Source of the DNA: an uncultured Oscillospiraceae bacterium
GTDB taxonomy: Bacteria > Bacillota > Clostridia > Oscillospirales > Ruminococcaceae
Length of the DNA: 64,000 nt
NCBI GenBank assembly: GCA_910588145.1
Contig: CAJUPO010000010.1
Coordinates: 11,165-75,164 of the forward strand
Direction of reading: 5' to 3'
Shown: piece after piece, positions 17,366 through 26,347 of the stretch
Position numbering within the stretch: position 1 is the first letter of the stretch
Layout of the letters: each line of letters starts with the position of its first letter
Position numbers and translations under genes: made by a program
Notes under the pieces: generated by a model
What the model saw: the letters and a program-made list of their open reading frames with translations, nothing else
The model's database searches: none
Told to the model about the DNA's origin: nothing

Positions 17366-19490
17366 TAAGGGGCTGAAGATTGCAGTCGGCGTGATGGCGG
17401 CAGTAATTATAATTCTTGCAGTTATTGTGGCTGTGTTTGTTTTTAAGGGAAATAAAAAGGATGATCAAAACAGCTCTTCGGCGGCCGAGGTTGTGACTGA
17501 AGCTGAAACAGAGCCGTCAACGGAAAAGCTTACAGAACCGGTAACGGAAGAACCGACTGCCGAACCTCATGTAAGTCCTGTTGAATCGGTTAACTTTTCT
17601 ATGGGCAATGAGAAAAGCGACATTAATGAGATTCTCGACTATGATAAGAATAAGACCTATAAGGCAAAGCTCAGCGAGCTTGCTGAGGAAGGCGATAAGA
17701 TAGATTCCTTTGTTTTCGTTTTCTATGCAGAGGACGGCGTTTCAAATATCAGCAGCTATAAAGGCGCCTGCGGAATATCAGTGGATAAATCCTGTCCGTC
17801 TGCAACAGACGAAGGCTGGTATCAGTCTGACGATTTTGAAATCAGTGTAAACAGCGCTTATCTTGAAGTGAAGTGGGACGTGCCTTCAGATATTAAAGAT
17901 TACATCAATATAAGCGATAAGGGATTTATCGAAGTAGGATACTGGTGGGGCGGTGTTCAGAAGCTAAGACTTTCAAGCATAATCTGCAATTATACCAGAA
18001 CGGCTGAAATTCCTGTTGACGGTACAAAGACAATCGAACCTGACATAAAGCTTGATTACGGAAGTGAAAGCTCTAAAACTGCCCGCATACCTCTCAGCGA
18101 TATGATGAACAAGGGAGATGTACCTCAGTACTTTGAATTTAATGTTGAAGCTTCAGGTGAACTTCAGAAATATTCAGGCGCATTCGGAATATCTGTTGAT
18201 GATTCTTGTCCGGACAAAACAGATAAGGGCTGGTATCAGAGCGGCAATATTGCTGTTTTAACAAATTCTGATTCTGCAACGCTTTATTGGCTCGTACCGG
18301 ATGAAATCAAGGAGTACATCAGTGACGGAGACGTTATGCTGGGATACTGGTGGAGCAATCAGCAGGAAATAAGACTTAAGTCTGTAACGGTAAAATACAG
18401 CAATGACGGATCTGTTCCTGCAAACGCCGGAATAAATACGGAACAGGACAAGAATACTGATAATAAGACCGATAAAAACAGCTCTGAGGGAATGTCCGCT
18501 GCTGAAATAGTAAAGGATATGAAAATCGGCTGGAATCTGGGAAATACCCTCGATTGCTATAATGTTACATGGGAAGTTTCCGATTTTGAAACTGCATGGG
18601 GGAATCCGAGAACCACAAAAGCGATGATCGACGCCGTTAAGAAAGAGGGATTTAATGCAGTAAGGATTCCGGTATCATGGAATGAGCACATGAACGGAAA
18701 TAAAATTGACGGGGATTGGCTGAACCGTGTTAATGAGGTTGTTGACTATGTTATAGACAATGATATGTATGCAATAATAAATGTTCATCATGATGATTAT
18801 ACATGGCTTAATCCGTCAAAGGCTGATGAAGCGGCGGTAAAGGCTAAGCTTGTCAGCATCTGGGAACAGCTTTCTGAGCGGTTCAGGAATTATGATCAGC
18901 ATTTGCTTTTTGAGGGCATGAACGAACCGAGAATAATCGGCGGTCAGGACGAATGGACCGGCGGTACCGCTGAGGAACGTGAAGTAATCAACCATCTGTT
19001 TCAGGCTTTTGTAGATACAGTAAGAAAATCCGGAGGCAACAACAGCAGCCGTGCTCTTATTATCACATCTCATGCCGCTTCAATTGAAGCAGACGCTGTA
19101 AACGATATAGTTGTTCCTGACGATGACAGAATAATTGTTTCAATACACTATTATTCACCTTGGGATTTTGCAGGCGGAGAAAACGGTAAATCAGACTGGG
19201 GAAGTGATTCAGAAAAGAAAGAGCTTGACAAGGGCTTCGATTTCCTTAAATCTAAATTTATAGATAAGGGAGTTCCGGTAATAATCGGTGAATTCGGCGC
19301 AACAAATAAAAATAATGACAGCGTAAGAGCAAGCTATATGGAGTATTATGTTAAGTCGGCAAAGTCCAGAGGGATTACCTGCTTTATATGGGATAACGGC
19401 ACAAAGGATGAATTCGGACTTCTTGACAGAAACAGCCTGACCTGGCACTTTAAAAATGTAGTAGACGCAGCTGTAAAAGGCACAAAATAA
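17346..19490 (+). CDS. Membrane-anchored GH5 (probable subfamily 4) endo-beta-glucanase with two accessory modules
   Basis: 714 aa from the ATG at 17346 (GGAGA upstream). An uncleaved N-terminal helix (about 11-34, no signal cleavage site) is followed by a Thr/Glu-rich linker (about 43-78). Two homologous ~125-residue beta-rich modules come next (about 85-215 and 228-351; shared GISVDxSCP, GWYQS and GYWW motifs). After a second linker is a GH5 domain (about 385-710) with GWNLGNTLD, FNAVRIPVSW, VHHDDY, the acid/base E527 in GMNEPR, HYYSPWDF and the nucleophile E649 in IIGEFGA. It should hydrolyse beta-1,4-glucans (cellulose, xyloglucan) outside the cell while tethered. The modules look like carbohydrate-binding domains, but I cannot assign a CBM family. 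It overlaps psd by 20 nt, so it is co-transcribed with phospholipid genes. Confidence 0.9.
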   Translation: MEEKKNNKGLKIAVGVMAAVIIILAVIVAVFVFKGNKKDDQNSSSAAEVVTEAETEPSTEKLTEPVTEEPTAEPHVSPVESVNFSMGNEKSDINEILDYDKNKTYKAKLSELAEEGDKIDSFVFVFYAEDGVSNISSYKGACGISVDKSCPSATDEGWYQSDDFEISVNSAYLEVKWDVPSDIKDYINISDKGFIEVGYWWGGVQKLRLSSIICNYTRTAEIPVDGTKTIEPDIKLDYGSESSKTARIPLSDMMNKGDVPQYFEFNVEASGELQKYSGAFGISVDDSCPDKTDKGWYQSGNIAVLTNSDSATLYWLVPDEIKEYISDGDVMLGYWWSNQQEIRLKSVTVKYSNDGSVPANAGINTEQDKNTDNKTDKNSSEGMSAAEIVKDMKIGWNLGNTLDCYNVTWEVSDFETAWGNPRTTKAMIDAVKKEGFNAVRIPVSWNEHMNGNKIDGDWLNRVNEVVDYVIDNDMYAIINVHHDDYTWLNPSKADEAAVKAKLVSIWEQLSERFRNYDQHLLFEGMNEPRIIGGQDEWTGGTAEEREVINHLFQAFVDTVRKSGGNNSSRALIITSHAASIEADAVNDIVVPDDDRIIVSIHYYSPWDFAGGENGKSDWGSDSEKKELDKGFDFLKSKFIDKGVPVIIGEFGATNKNNDSVRASYMEYYVKSAKSRGITCFIWDNGTKDEFGLLDRNSLTWHFKNVVDAAVKGTK

Positions 19491-19494
19491 ATTA

Positions 19495-19526
19495 AAAAGC
19501 AGATACATTAAGTTGTATCTGCTTTT
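19495..19526. terminator. Bidirectional terminator between the cellulase and ppk
   Basis: A 13-bp perfect stem: AAAAGCAGATACA (19495-19507), a 6-nt loop and TGTATCTGCTTTT. The A and T tracts at the stem ends serve both converging genes. Confidence 0.85.
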
Positions 19527-19530
19527 CTTA

Positions 19531-21681
19531 TTATTGAGTTTTTTTAGACTTGGCTGTTGTTCTTCTGCGCCTTTTAGGCTTAGGGGAATCCGGATTCTCA
19601 GTTTTTAAAGCTTTTGCGGCTCTTGCACGTTCTTTAGCCGCTTTTTTCTTTTCCGCCTTTTTATAGGCTTCCTCAAAAAAGACTTGCTGAGAATTAACCG
19701 GCGGATTATTGTCATGCTTGTAGACATATGTTCCGTCCGGAAGCTGTTTTCTTGCTTTTACATTATCAGCTAACATTGTGCTGAACATATTGAGGATACG
19801 CTGTTTAATTCTCGGACTGTAAACCGGAGCAGCTACCTCAACACGGCGAAGAGTATTTCTTGTCATGTAATCAGCGGAGCTTATAAAAATCTTGGATCTT
19901 TCTTTCGTTCCGAAAATATATATGCGGCTGTGTTCAAGGTAACGTCCTACAATACTGGTAACAGTAATATTTTCTGTTTGCTCCTCAATTCCTGCAACCA
20001 AACAGCATATGCCTCTGATAACCATATCAATTTTAACTCCGGCACATGAGGCTTCTGCAAGCTTGTTGATAATAACCTTATCGCAAAGGGAATTGATCTT
20101 TATACCGATATATGCCGGTTCTCCGTTTTCAGCATGATTGATTTCTTCGTCAATCATTTCAAGTACACGGTTCTGCAAACAAAGGGGAGCAATAAGAAGA
20201 TGTTCAGCGCTTTCAACAAGCCTGTTTTCAGTAAGGGCTGTAAAAAGATTTTCTGCGTCTCTGCAAATTCCCTGATGAGCAGTCAGCAGTGACAAATCCG
20301 TGTATATAGCTGATGTTTTTTCGTTATAGTTACCGGTGCCCACCTGGCATACATATTCTTCCTTACCTAAGTTCATTCGCTTTATAAGGAGAAGCTTTGA
20401 GTGGACTTTAAGTTCTCTCGGTCCGTACATAATTCTGCATCCTGCGTCTTGTAATCTTCTTGACCAACCGATATTATTTTCCTCGTCAAAACGTGCTCTA
20501 AGCTCCACAAGAACAAGAACATCCTTTCCGTTTTCAGCAGCGTCGCAAAGAGCAGCGATAATTTGACTGTTTTTAGCCAAACGGTAGAGAGTTATTTTAA
20601 TTTCGGTTACTTTCGGATCATTAGCCGCCTCATTTAGCAGATTTATAAATGGTCTAATGCTCTCATAAGGATAGCTTAATAAAATATCACGGCGTTTTAT
20701 CTGCGGAATAATCGCTGTATTTTCTGAGATACTTGAAGATTTCTGTGGAATAAGCTTACCGAATTTCAGCATGGGGTTGTCTGATAAATCAGACAGTCTG
20801 CCGCTGAAGGATAAGTCAAGAGGCGTTTTCAGATAGAAGATCTGATTACTCTTAAGATTCAGTTTCTTGCATAGAAATTCAAGGGCTGGCTGGCTGAATG
20901 ATTCAGAAAGCTGCATTCTTACAGGCTGAAGCTTTTTTCTTTTTTTGCAGAGTTCAGCCATAACCTCACGAAAATCCACATCGTGGTCAAAAAGACCTTC
21001 TTCAACGGTTAAATCGGCGTTTCTTGTGATTCTGAACAGGGTTTTGTCGATAATTTTATAATTTTTAAAGACAAGGGGAGCAAAGTGGAAAATCAGATCC
21101 TCTGCAAGTATAAATCTTTTTCCCCCCAGTGGGATGATTCTGTCAAAAAGTCCGCTGGCCGGAATTATGCCCAGCTTTAGATTTGACTTTGACTGAAGCT
21201 GGAGCGCACAATATATTTCTCCGTTTTTCAAAAATGGAAAAGGACTTTTCTTATCAATTACAAGAGGCGAGATAAGCGGTTTGATTTCCTTTTTAAAAAA
21301 GCTTTCCAGATACTGCTGATCCTCTATGGAGGCTGAACGGAATGTGACCTGTTCTATGCCGTATTCCTTTAGCTCGAGCATAATATTTTTATAGGTTATA
21401 TCTTTCATTGGTTCAAGCTCACGAACCTTGTCAAAAATAGCGGATAGCTGTTCCTGAGCAGTCATTCCGGTTTTGTTATCCTTTTTGGTAGGCTTAACGA
21501 GCATACGGTCATAGAGTGAACCTACTCTTACCATAAAAAATTCGTCAAGATTACTTTGAAAAATTGCTGCAAAGCTTAATCTTTCCAGAAGGGGAACCGA
21601 TGTATCCTGAGCTTCTTCAAGAACTCTTTCGTTAAATTTAAGCCACGATAATTCTCTGTTTTCGTATATACTTCCTGCCAT
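19531..21681 (-). CDS. ppk: Polyphosphate kinase 1
   Basis: 716 aa. Makes inorganic polyphosphate from ATP, reversibly; membrane-associated. The N-terminus is canonical (NRELSWLKFNERVLEEA, FLAIF-type AAIFQSNLDEFFMVRVG). The catalytic core has VHSKLLLIKR (phosphorylated His) and GTGNYNEKTSAIYTDLSLLT, plus the second PLD-like half with SSADYMTRN. The last ~60 residues are an unusually basic Lys/Arg/Ala tail (KKAAKERARAAKALK, KRRRRTTAKSKK). This tail is not part of the catalytic fold and may bind polyphosphate or nucleic acid. GGAGG precedes the ATG. Confidence 0.96.
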   Translation of the reverse strand: MAGSIYENRELSWLKFNERVLEEAQDTSVPLLERLSFAAIFQSNLDEFFMVRVGSLYDRMLVKPTKKDNKTGMTAQEQLSAIFDKVRELEPMKDITYKNIMLELKEYGIEQVTFRSASIEDQQYLESFFKKEIKPLISPLVIDKKSPFPFLKNGEIYCALQLQSKSNLKLGIIPASGLFDRIIPLGGKRFILAEDLIFHFAPLVFKNYKIIDKTLFRITRNADLTVEEGLFDHDVDFREVMAELCKKRKKLQPVRMQLSESFSQPALEFLCKKLNLKSNQIFYLKTPLDLSFSGRLSDLSDNPMLKFGKLIPQKSSSISENTAIIPQIKRRDILLSYPYESIRPFINLLNEAANDPKVTEIKITLYRLAKNSQIIAALCDAAENGKDVLVLVELRARFDEENNIGWSRRLQDAGCRIMYGPRELKVHSKLLLIKRMNLGKEEYVCQVGTGNYNEKTSAIYTDLSLLTAHQGICRDAENLFTALTENRLVESAEHLLIAPLCLQNRVLEMIDEEINHAENGEPAYIGIKINSLCDKVIINKLAEASCAGVKIDMVIRGICCLVAGIEEQTENITVTSIVGRYLEHSRIYIFGTKERSKIFISSADYMTRNTLRRVEVAAPVYSPRIKQRILNMFSTMLADNVKARKQLPDGTYVYKHDNNPPVNSQQVFFEEAYKKAEKKKAAKERARAAKALKTENPDSPKPKRRRRTTAKSKKTQ

Positions 21682-21724
21682 TATTTTCCTCCGTTAGTCA
21701 GATGAATACTGTATTTATGTTATT

Positions 21725-21753
21725 ATTATATAGCAAAAGCAAATTATAGTCAA
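21725..21753 (-). promoter_or_regulatory. Promoter of ppk
   Basis: On the minus strand: TTGACT (21753-21748), a 17-bp spacer and TATAAT (21730-21725). Confidence 0.8.
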
Positions 21754-21806
21754 GAAACTTCACTAACTTCAATGGTAATTATGGATAATTTTATGTATAT
21801 TATACA

Positions 21807-22817
21807 TTATTTTTTGTTTATTTTTGTTCCGGGATAGTAATGCTCGAGAATTTCATGATAGTCTGAACCTTTTTCCGCCATAGCATTTGCTCCGTATTGG
21901 CTCATGCCGACGCCGTGCCCGTAGCCTTTTGTAGTTACAGTAAAGCCGTCGTCATACTTAATTTCAAAGGCAGCGGATCTCAGGGAAAGAGCCGCTCTGA
22001 TTTCCTGACCTGTTGTTTTTACATCACCGGCTTTAATTTCAAGAACTGTTCCGGATTCGCTTGTCTTTTCAGCCGAGAACCATTTTTCAGGTTCCTTGTC
22101 AAGCTTTATATCGGGAAAAGCCGTTTCAAGGCGTTTTTTCATTTCTTCTTCTGTAAAATTGTATTCTTCAAGATATTTCGGAGCAGATTCATCCGCACTG
22201 CTGTCAACGGATACAAGATAGTCAACAGGACTTCCCCAGACATTTTCAGAGCTTTCGGTTTTTCCGGAGGACATTGAGTGGAATGCGGCTATTATCGGTT
22301 CGTCGTCGTATACGAGAATTTCGTTTTCAGTTTCTGAAACAGCCTGCTTGATTTTCTTTATGTAATTGTCATAATTTTCGCCGTAATATTGTTTTGCCTG
22401 ATTTTCTGTAAAATATGCCTGATACTTTGAAGAATCATTGGAAAAGTATGCTCCGCCCAGTTCAGGATCAGGAGAGGACTGGGCTTTCAGCTTCTGGCGT
22501 TCAGCATAGGTTCTTGCTGCAACAGCCTGTGCTTTTAGGGCTTCCTCGCTGAAGGTAGCCGGCATTTCTGCGCATACTGCCCCTACTGTATAGTCAAAAA
22601 CGGAAATTTCCTCTACCTTTCCGGTAGTAATATCAAGAACCTTGTAGCTTTTATCGCCGGAATTATCCGTTTTCTTCTTTTCCTTTTTCTCCGTTGCTTC
22701 AACGCTGTCTGTATGGGAACTTTCCGGCATATCTCTGCCCCTTAAAATCAGGGGAGCGGCTGGAACGGTAATCAGCAGAACAGCGAATACGGCTGCGGCA
22801 GTAATATAAGATTTCAT
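21807..22817 (-). CDS. spoIID: SpoIID/LytB-type peptidoglycan lytic transglycosylase
   Basis: 336 aa. An N-terminal membrane helix (about 5-26) and an acidic/Lys linker are followed by the SpoIID domain. The signature CAEMPATFSEEALKAQAVAARTY contains the catalytic Glu (in AEMP). FHSMSSGKTESSENVWG and GYGHGVGMSQYGANAMA are also characteristic. In spore formers SpoIID trims septal peptidoglycan stem-peptide-free glycan during engulfment, together with SpoIIP. Its presence suggests spore-forming ancestry but does not prove sporulation. It lies upstream of ppk on the same strand, with a separate ppk promoter between them, and opposite the citrate synthase gene. Confidence 0.9.
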   Translation of the reverse strand: MKSYITAAAVFAVLLITVPAAPLILRGRDMPESSHTDSVEATEKKEKKKTDNSGDKSYKVLDITTGKVEEISVFDYTVGAVCAEMPATFSEEALKAQAVAARTYAERQKLKAQSSPDPELGGAYFSNDSSKYQAYFTENQAKQYYGENYDNYIKKIKQAVSETENEILVYDDEPIIAAFHSMSSGKTESSENVWGSPVDYLVSVDSSADESAPKYLEEYNFTEEEMKKRLETAFPDIKLDKEPEKWFSAEKTSESGTVLEIKAGDVKTTGQEIRAALSLRSAAFEIKYDDGFTVTTKGYGHGVGMSQYGANAMAEKGSDYHEILEHYYPGTKINKK

Positions 22818-22841
22818 AGTTATTTTCCTTTCCTTTTAAAG

Positions 22842-22870
22842 TTGACAGAATAGTGTAAATGAGGTATAAT
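22842..22870 (+). promoter_or_regulatory. Consensus promoter of the citrate synthase gene
   Basis: Perfect TTGACA (22842-22847), a 17-bp spacer and TATAAT (22865-22870). The ATG at 22890 is only ~13 nt past the expected transcription start. Confidence 0.85.
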
Positions 22871-22887
22871 TGAAATTAATTATACCA
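22863..22887. promoter_or_regulatory. Palindrome made of two facing -10 elements
   Basis: GGTATAATT (22863-22871), 6 nt, AATTATACC (22878-22886): a perfect 9-bp inverted repeat. The left arm holds the citrate synthase -10. The right arm, read on the minus strand with its flank, is TGGTATAAT, an extended -10 that could serve spoIID. It may also be an operator covering both. Confidence 0.6.
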
Positions 22888-22904
22888 GAATGGGAGTGGT
22901 ATCA

Positions 22905-24260
22905 GTGAATACAAACAATGAAAACACCGGCATTAAAATCTTATGCGAAAACCTGTCCCGTAATTCCGCTATTGACAGGAATCTTTATGAAAAGTTCAAT
23001 GTAAAGCGCGGACTGAGAAATATGGACGGCACCGGCGTTATGGCAGGTATTACAAATATCTGTAATGTACACGGATATGTAGTTAATGAGGGTGACCGTG
23101 AACCAATCGACGGCGAGCTTATTTACAGAGGCCGAAGCATTATGGATCTTGTTGAAAATGTAGATAAGGAGGGACGCTTCGGTTTTGAAGAAATAACTTA
23201 TCTGCTTCTTACAGGAAGTCTTCCCAATAAGCAGGAGCTTGATGAGTTTACCGATTATATTTCACAGAAAAGAGAACTGCCAAGCGGATTTGTTGTGGAT
23301 ATGATCCTTAAAGCGCCGTCAAAAAATATTATGAATAAGCTGGGAAGAAGCGTTCTTGCGCTTTATTCCTATGACGATCATTGTGAAGATACCAGTCTTG
23401 AGAATGAAATGCGTATAGCGCTGGAGCTTGTTGCTAAGCTTCCGGTTATAATGACAAATGCCTATCAGGCAAAAAAGAGCTATTATGAGAATAAGAGCAT
23501 GATAATGCATCCTCTGAAAAGGGAAGAAAATACTGCTGAAACTATTCTTTCACTGCTCCGTCTTGACAGAAACTATACAAAGGAAGAGGCAAAGCTTCTT
23601 GATACTCTGCTTATGCTTCATGCAGAGCATGGCGGCGGCAATAATTCGACCTTTACCTGCCGGGTGCTTACCTCTTCGGGAACTGACGCTTACTCTGCAT
23701 ATGCCTCTGCTATCGGTTCTCTTAAGGGTCCAAGACACGGCGGTGCTAACATGAAGGTTATGCAGATGCTCGAAAACTTCAAGGAAAACGTTAAGAACTG
23801 GGAGGACGAGGGTCAGGTTGCCGACCATATGGTTAAGGTTTTGAATAAAGAAGCAAACGACGGCTCAGGTCTTATCTACGGTATGGGACATGCGGTTTAT
23901 ACACTTTCCGACCCGAGAGCGGTTATACTTAAGCGCAAGGCGTTTGCGCTGGCTGAGGGCAGGGAAATTGAAAGGGAATTTCGTTTGCTTGATACCATTG
24001 AAAGGCTTACACCGGAAATATTCAGACAGGTTAAAAATAACGATAAAGTTGTCTGCGCTAATGTGGATATGTATTCGGGTCTTGTTTATAAAATGCTCGG
24101 TATCCCGTCTGACCTCTATACCCCGCTTTTTGCAGTTTCACGTATTGTGGGTTGGGCGGCTCACCGTATGGAGGAAATTCTTACTGGCGGAAGAATTATT
24201 CGTCCGGCATATAAGGCTATTGCCAAGAACAAGGAGTATATTCCGCTCGATAAGAGATAG
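22905..24260 (+). CDS. Citrate synthase
   Basis: 451 aa. Condenses acetyl-CoA and oxaloacetate to citrate. I prefer GTG at 22905, because GGGAG (22892-22896) sits 8 nt upstream and the ATG at 22890 itself overlaps that site; the ATG would add 5 residues. Active-site motifs: LHAEHGGGNNSTF, GPRHGGAN, GMGHAVYTLSDPRA (catalytic His) and CANVDMYSG (catalytic Asp), with VSRIVGWAAHRMEE near the end. The domain architecture is that of the Si-citrate/2-methylcitrate synthase family in Clostridia. It probably supplies 2-oxoglutarate for glutamate and hence arginine synthesis. No other TCA gene is adjacent. Confidence 0.93.
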   Translation: MNTNNENTGIKILCENLSRNSAIDRNLYEKFNVKRGLRNMDGTGVMAGITNICNVHGYVVNEGDREPIDGELIYRGRSIMDLVENVDKEGRFGFEEITYLLLTGSLPNKQELDEFTDYISQKRELPSGFVVDMILKAPSKNIMNKLGRSVLALYSYDDHCEDTSLENEMRIALELVAKLPVIMTNAYQAKKSYYENKSMIMHPLKREENTAETILSLLRLDRNYTKEEAKLLDTLLMLHAEHGGGNNSTFTCRVLTSSGTDAYSAYASAIGSLKGPRHGGANMKVMQMLENFKENVKNWEDEGQVADHMVKVLNKEANDGSGLIYGMGHAVYTLSDPRAVILKRKAFALAEGREIEREFRLLDTIERLTPEIFRQVKNNDKVVCANVDMYSGLVYKMLGIPSDLYTPLFAVSRIVGWAAHRMEEILTGGRIIRPAYKAIAKNKEYIPLDKR

Positions 24261-24291
24261 ATCATAAAAACTATTGGAGGGAATGTAAGGG

Positions 24292-25590
24292 TTGAAAAAA
24301 TTATTATGCTTTTTATTTCTGCCGCTTATGCTTTGCGGATGTTCGCTGAATATGAGCATAGATACACTGCTGACCCCTCCTAAACTCAGCGAGCAGCAGC
24401 AGCAGATATATAATGCGCTGAAAAGCTATACCGGAGCAAACATCAGTCTTAAATATCCAAAGTCAGGAAATTATCTGTCGGCATTTATTATAGATGATAT
24501 TGACGGCGACAGCGATAAAGAAGCAATAGTTTTCTATGAAAAAAATACTATGAGCGCTGAGAAAAATTCTCTTAGAATCAATGTACTTGATCAGGATGAG
24601 GCGGGCTGGAAGTCAGTTTATGACCATGCTGCCGACGGAGCGGAGCTTGAAAAAATCGTAATAACCACACTGGGAGAAAACGAAAGATCCAGTATTATTG
24701 TAGGATACAGTTTAATTAATCAAAGCGAAAAGGTTGTAAGTATTTACGATTATGTGGACGGAAAACTAAGAACAACATTTGAAAACAATTATTATTCTAT
24801 GTTTGAAGCTGCTGATTTTAACGGGGACGGAAAAAATGAACTTTTTATGGCGCTGGGACAGAATGCTTCAAGGGAAGCTGCTGCGTCAATTTATACTCCG
24901 GATTCAGAGGGCGTTTATATCAGGTCTTATGTAAAGCTAAGTGAAAGCTTTTATGATTATCAGAAGGCTTCGACTTGCCTGCTGGAGAACGGGGAATACG
25001 GAATATATCTTGATGCATCTACGTCAGGAGGCTCCATTATTACCGCCGTGCTGTCAGTTGATGAGAATAACGTCCTAAAGGCGGTATTTCTGCCTGACGA
25101 GGAAAAGCAGGAAACTTTAAGACCTCAGGGATATACATGCAGGGATGCTGACGGCGACGGAAAGCTTGAAATACCAGTGCCGCGTATTGCCTTGGGATAT
25201 GATGAGGATGATACTAATGCCATGTATATTACTCAGTTTATGGGAGTAACTGAAAATGGTCTTGAAGAGAAGTATGAGGGATATGTAAGTATTTCCGGCG
25301 GATATGTATTTATTTTGCCGGAAAATTGGGAGAATACTACAGTTGTAAATCGTTCTTTGGGAGAAATTTCCTTTTGCCGGTTTGACGGTGAAATTAATGA
25401 GGCTTCTTCCGATATTTTCAGTCTGATAACTGTTCAGGACAGAAGCAGCGCAGAAAGCCTTTTGAATAGCGGAGATTACAGTCTTCTGCATGCAAGAGGA
25501 GATAAGTATTTTCTTATAAGGATAAATGAAAAGGATAGTCTGATACAGTCGCCGGCAGAGTTTATGTTCAGATTTAGATTCGATGTATAG
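24292..25590 (+). CDS. Lipoprotein with VCBS/FG-GAP-like calcium-loop motifs
   Basis: 432 aa. The N-terminus (LPLMLCGCSLN) is a good lipoprotein signal with the acylated Cys at LCGC. The body contains three Asp-rich loops of the DxDxDxxxE type (DDIDGDSDKEAIV, ADFNGDGKNELFM, RDADGDGKLEIPV), like FG-GAP/VCBS beta-propeller repeats that bind calcium. TTG start with GGAGGG ~10 nt upstream. It lies 40 bp before a response regulator and histidine kinase on the same strand. It could be the extracytoplasmic partner or a target of that system, but nothing proves it. The exact function is unknown. Confidence 0.75.
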   Translation: MKKLLCFLFLPLMLCGCSLNMSIDTLLTPPKLSEQQQQIYNALKSYTGANISLKYPKSGNYLSAFIIDDIDGDSDKEAIVFYEKNTMSAEKNSLRINVLDQDEAGWKSVYDHAADGAELEKIVITTLGENERSSIIVGYSLINQSEKVVSIYDYVDGKLRTTFENNYYSMFEAADFNGDGKNELFMALGQNASREAAASIYTPDSEGVYIRSYVKLSESFYDYQKASTCLLENGEYGIYLDASTSGGSIITAVLSVDENNVLKAVFLPDEEKQETLRPQGYTCRDADGDGKLEIPVPRIALGYDEDDTNAMYITQFMGVTENGLEEKYEGYVSISGGYVFILPENWENTTVVNRSLGEISFCRFDGEINEASSDIFSLITVQDRSSAESLLNSGDYSLLHARGDKYFLIRINEKDSLIQSPAEFMFRFRFDV

Positions 25591-25630
25591 AAATATGCCG
25601 GAGAAAAAAGACTGAATATGGAGTGAAATT

Positions 25631-26329
25631 ATGAAACGAATTTTGGTTTGTGAGGATGAAGACGCTATCCGTGACTTTGTGGTCATTAATCTCAAGCGTC
25701 AGGGATATGAAGTATGGGACGTTAACTGCGGAGAGGACGCACTGAGAACCTTTGTTGAAGAAAAGGGCGATTTTGATATAGTACTGCTTGATGTAATGAT
25801 GCCGGGAATCGACGGCTTTACAGTCTGCAAGAAGCTGCGTGAAAAAAGCTCGACTCTGGGAATTATTATGCTGACAGCTAAAGCACAGGAAATGGATAAG
25901 GTTAACGGACTCATGCTTGGCGCTGACGATTATCTTACTAAACCGTTTTCACCGTCTGAACTGACTGCGAGAGTCGACGCAATTTACCGCAGAGTATGCA
26001 TGAGCTTTATTAAGGATGAGAAATCTTCCATTTTAAAGTCAGGTCCCTTTATTCTTGATATAAAGAGCAGAACTGTCACTAAGAACGGACTTCTTATTGA
26101 TCTTACTCAGGTAGAGTATCAGATTATAGAATACTTTATGAATAATAAGAATACTGCTCTTGACCGTTCAAGTATACTTACACATATTTGGGGTGAGAAC
26201 TACTACGGGGATGATAAAATCGTCGATGTTAATATAAGAAGAATAAGAATGAAAATAGAGGATGAACCTTCCAGTCCGAAATATATCCTTACTATATGGG
26301 GATACGGCTATAAGTGGGATGAAAAATAA
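25631..26329 (+). CDS. OmpR/PhoB-family response regulator
   Basis: 232 aa. The receiver domain (1-~120) has the acidic pocket CEDED, phospho-acceptor D54 (IVLLDVMMPG), and Thr/Lys (MLTAK, DDYLTKPF). The C-terminal winged helix (about 135-230; VEYQIIEYFMNN, VDVNIRRIRMKIEDE, ILTIWGYGYKW) is of the OmpR/PhoB class. It pairs with the kinase starting 18 nt downstream. The stimulus and regulon are unknown. Confidence 0.95.
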   Translation: MKRILVCEDEDAIRDFVVINLKRQGYEVWDVNCGEDALRTFVEEKGDFDIVLLDVMMPGIDGFTVCKKLREKSSTLGIIMLTAKAQEMDKVNGLMLGADDYLTKPFSPSELTARVDAIYRRVCMSFIKDEKSSILKSGPFILDIKSRTVTKNGLLIDLTQVEYQIIEYFMNNKNTALDRSSILTHIWGENYYGDDKIVDVNIRRIRMKIEDEPSSPKYILTIWGYGYKWDEK

Positions 26330-26347
26330 ACCTTACGGAGCATTGAC

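Noticed and set aside
22863..22887. Palindrome as a terminator
   Set aside because: There is no T-run on either side and it overlaps two -10 elements.
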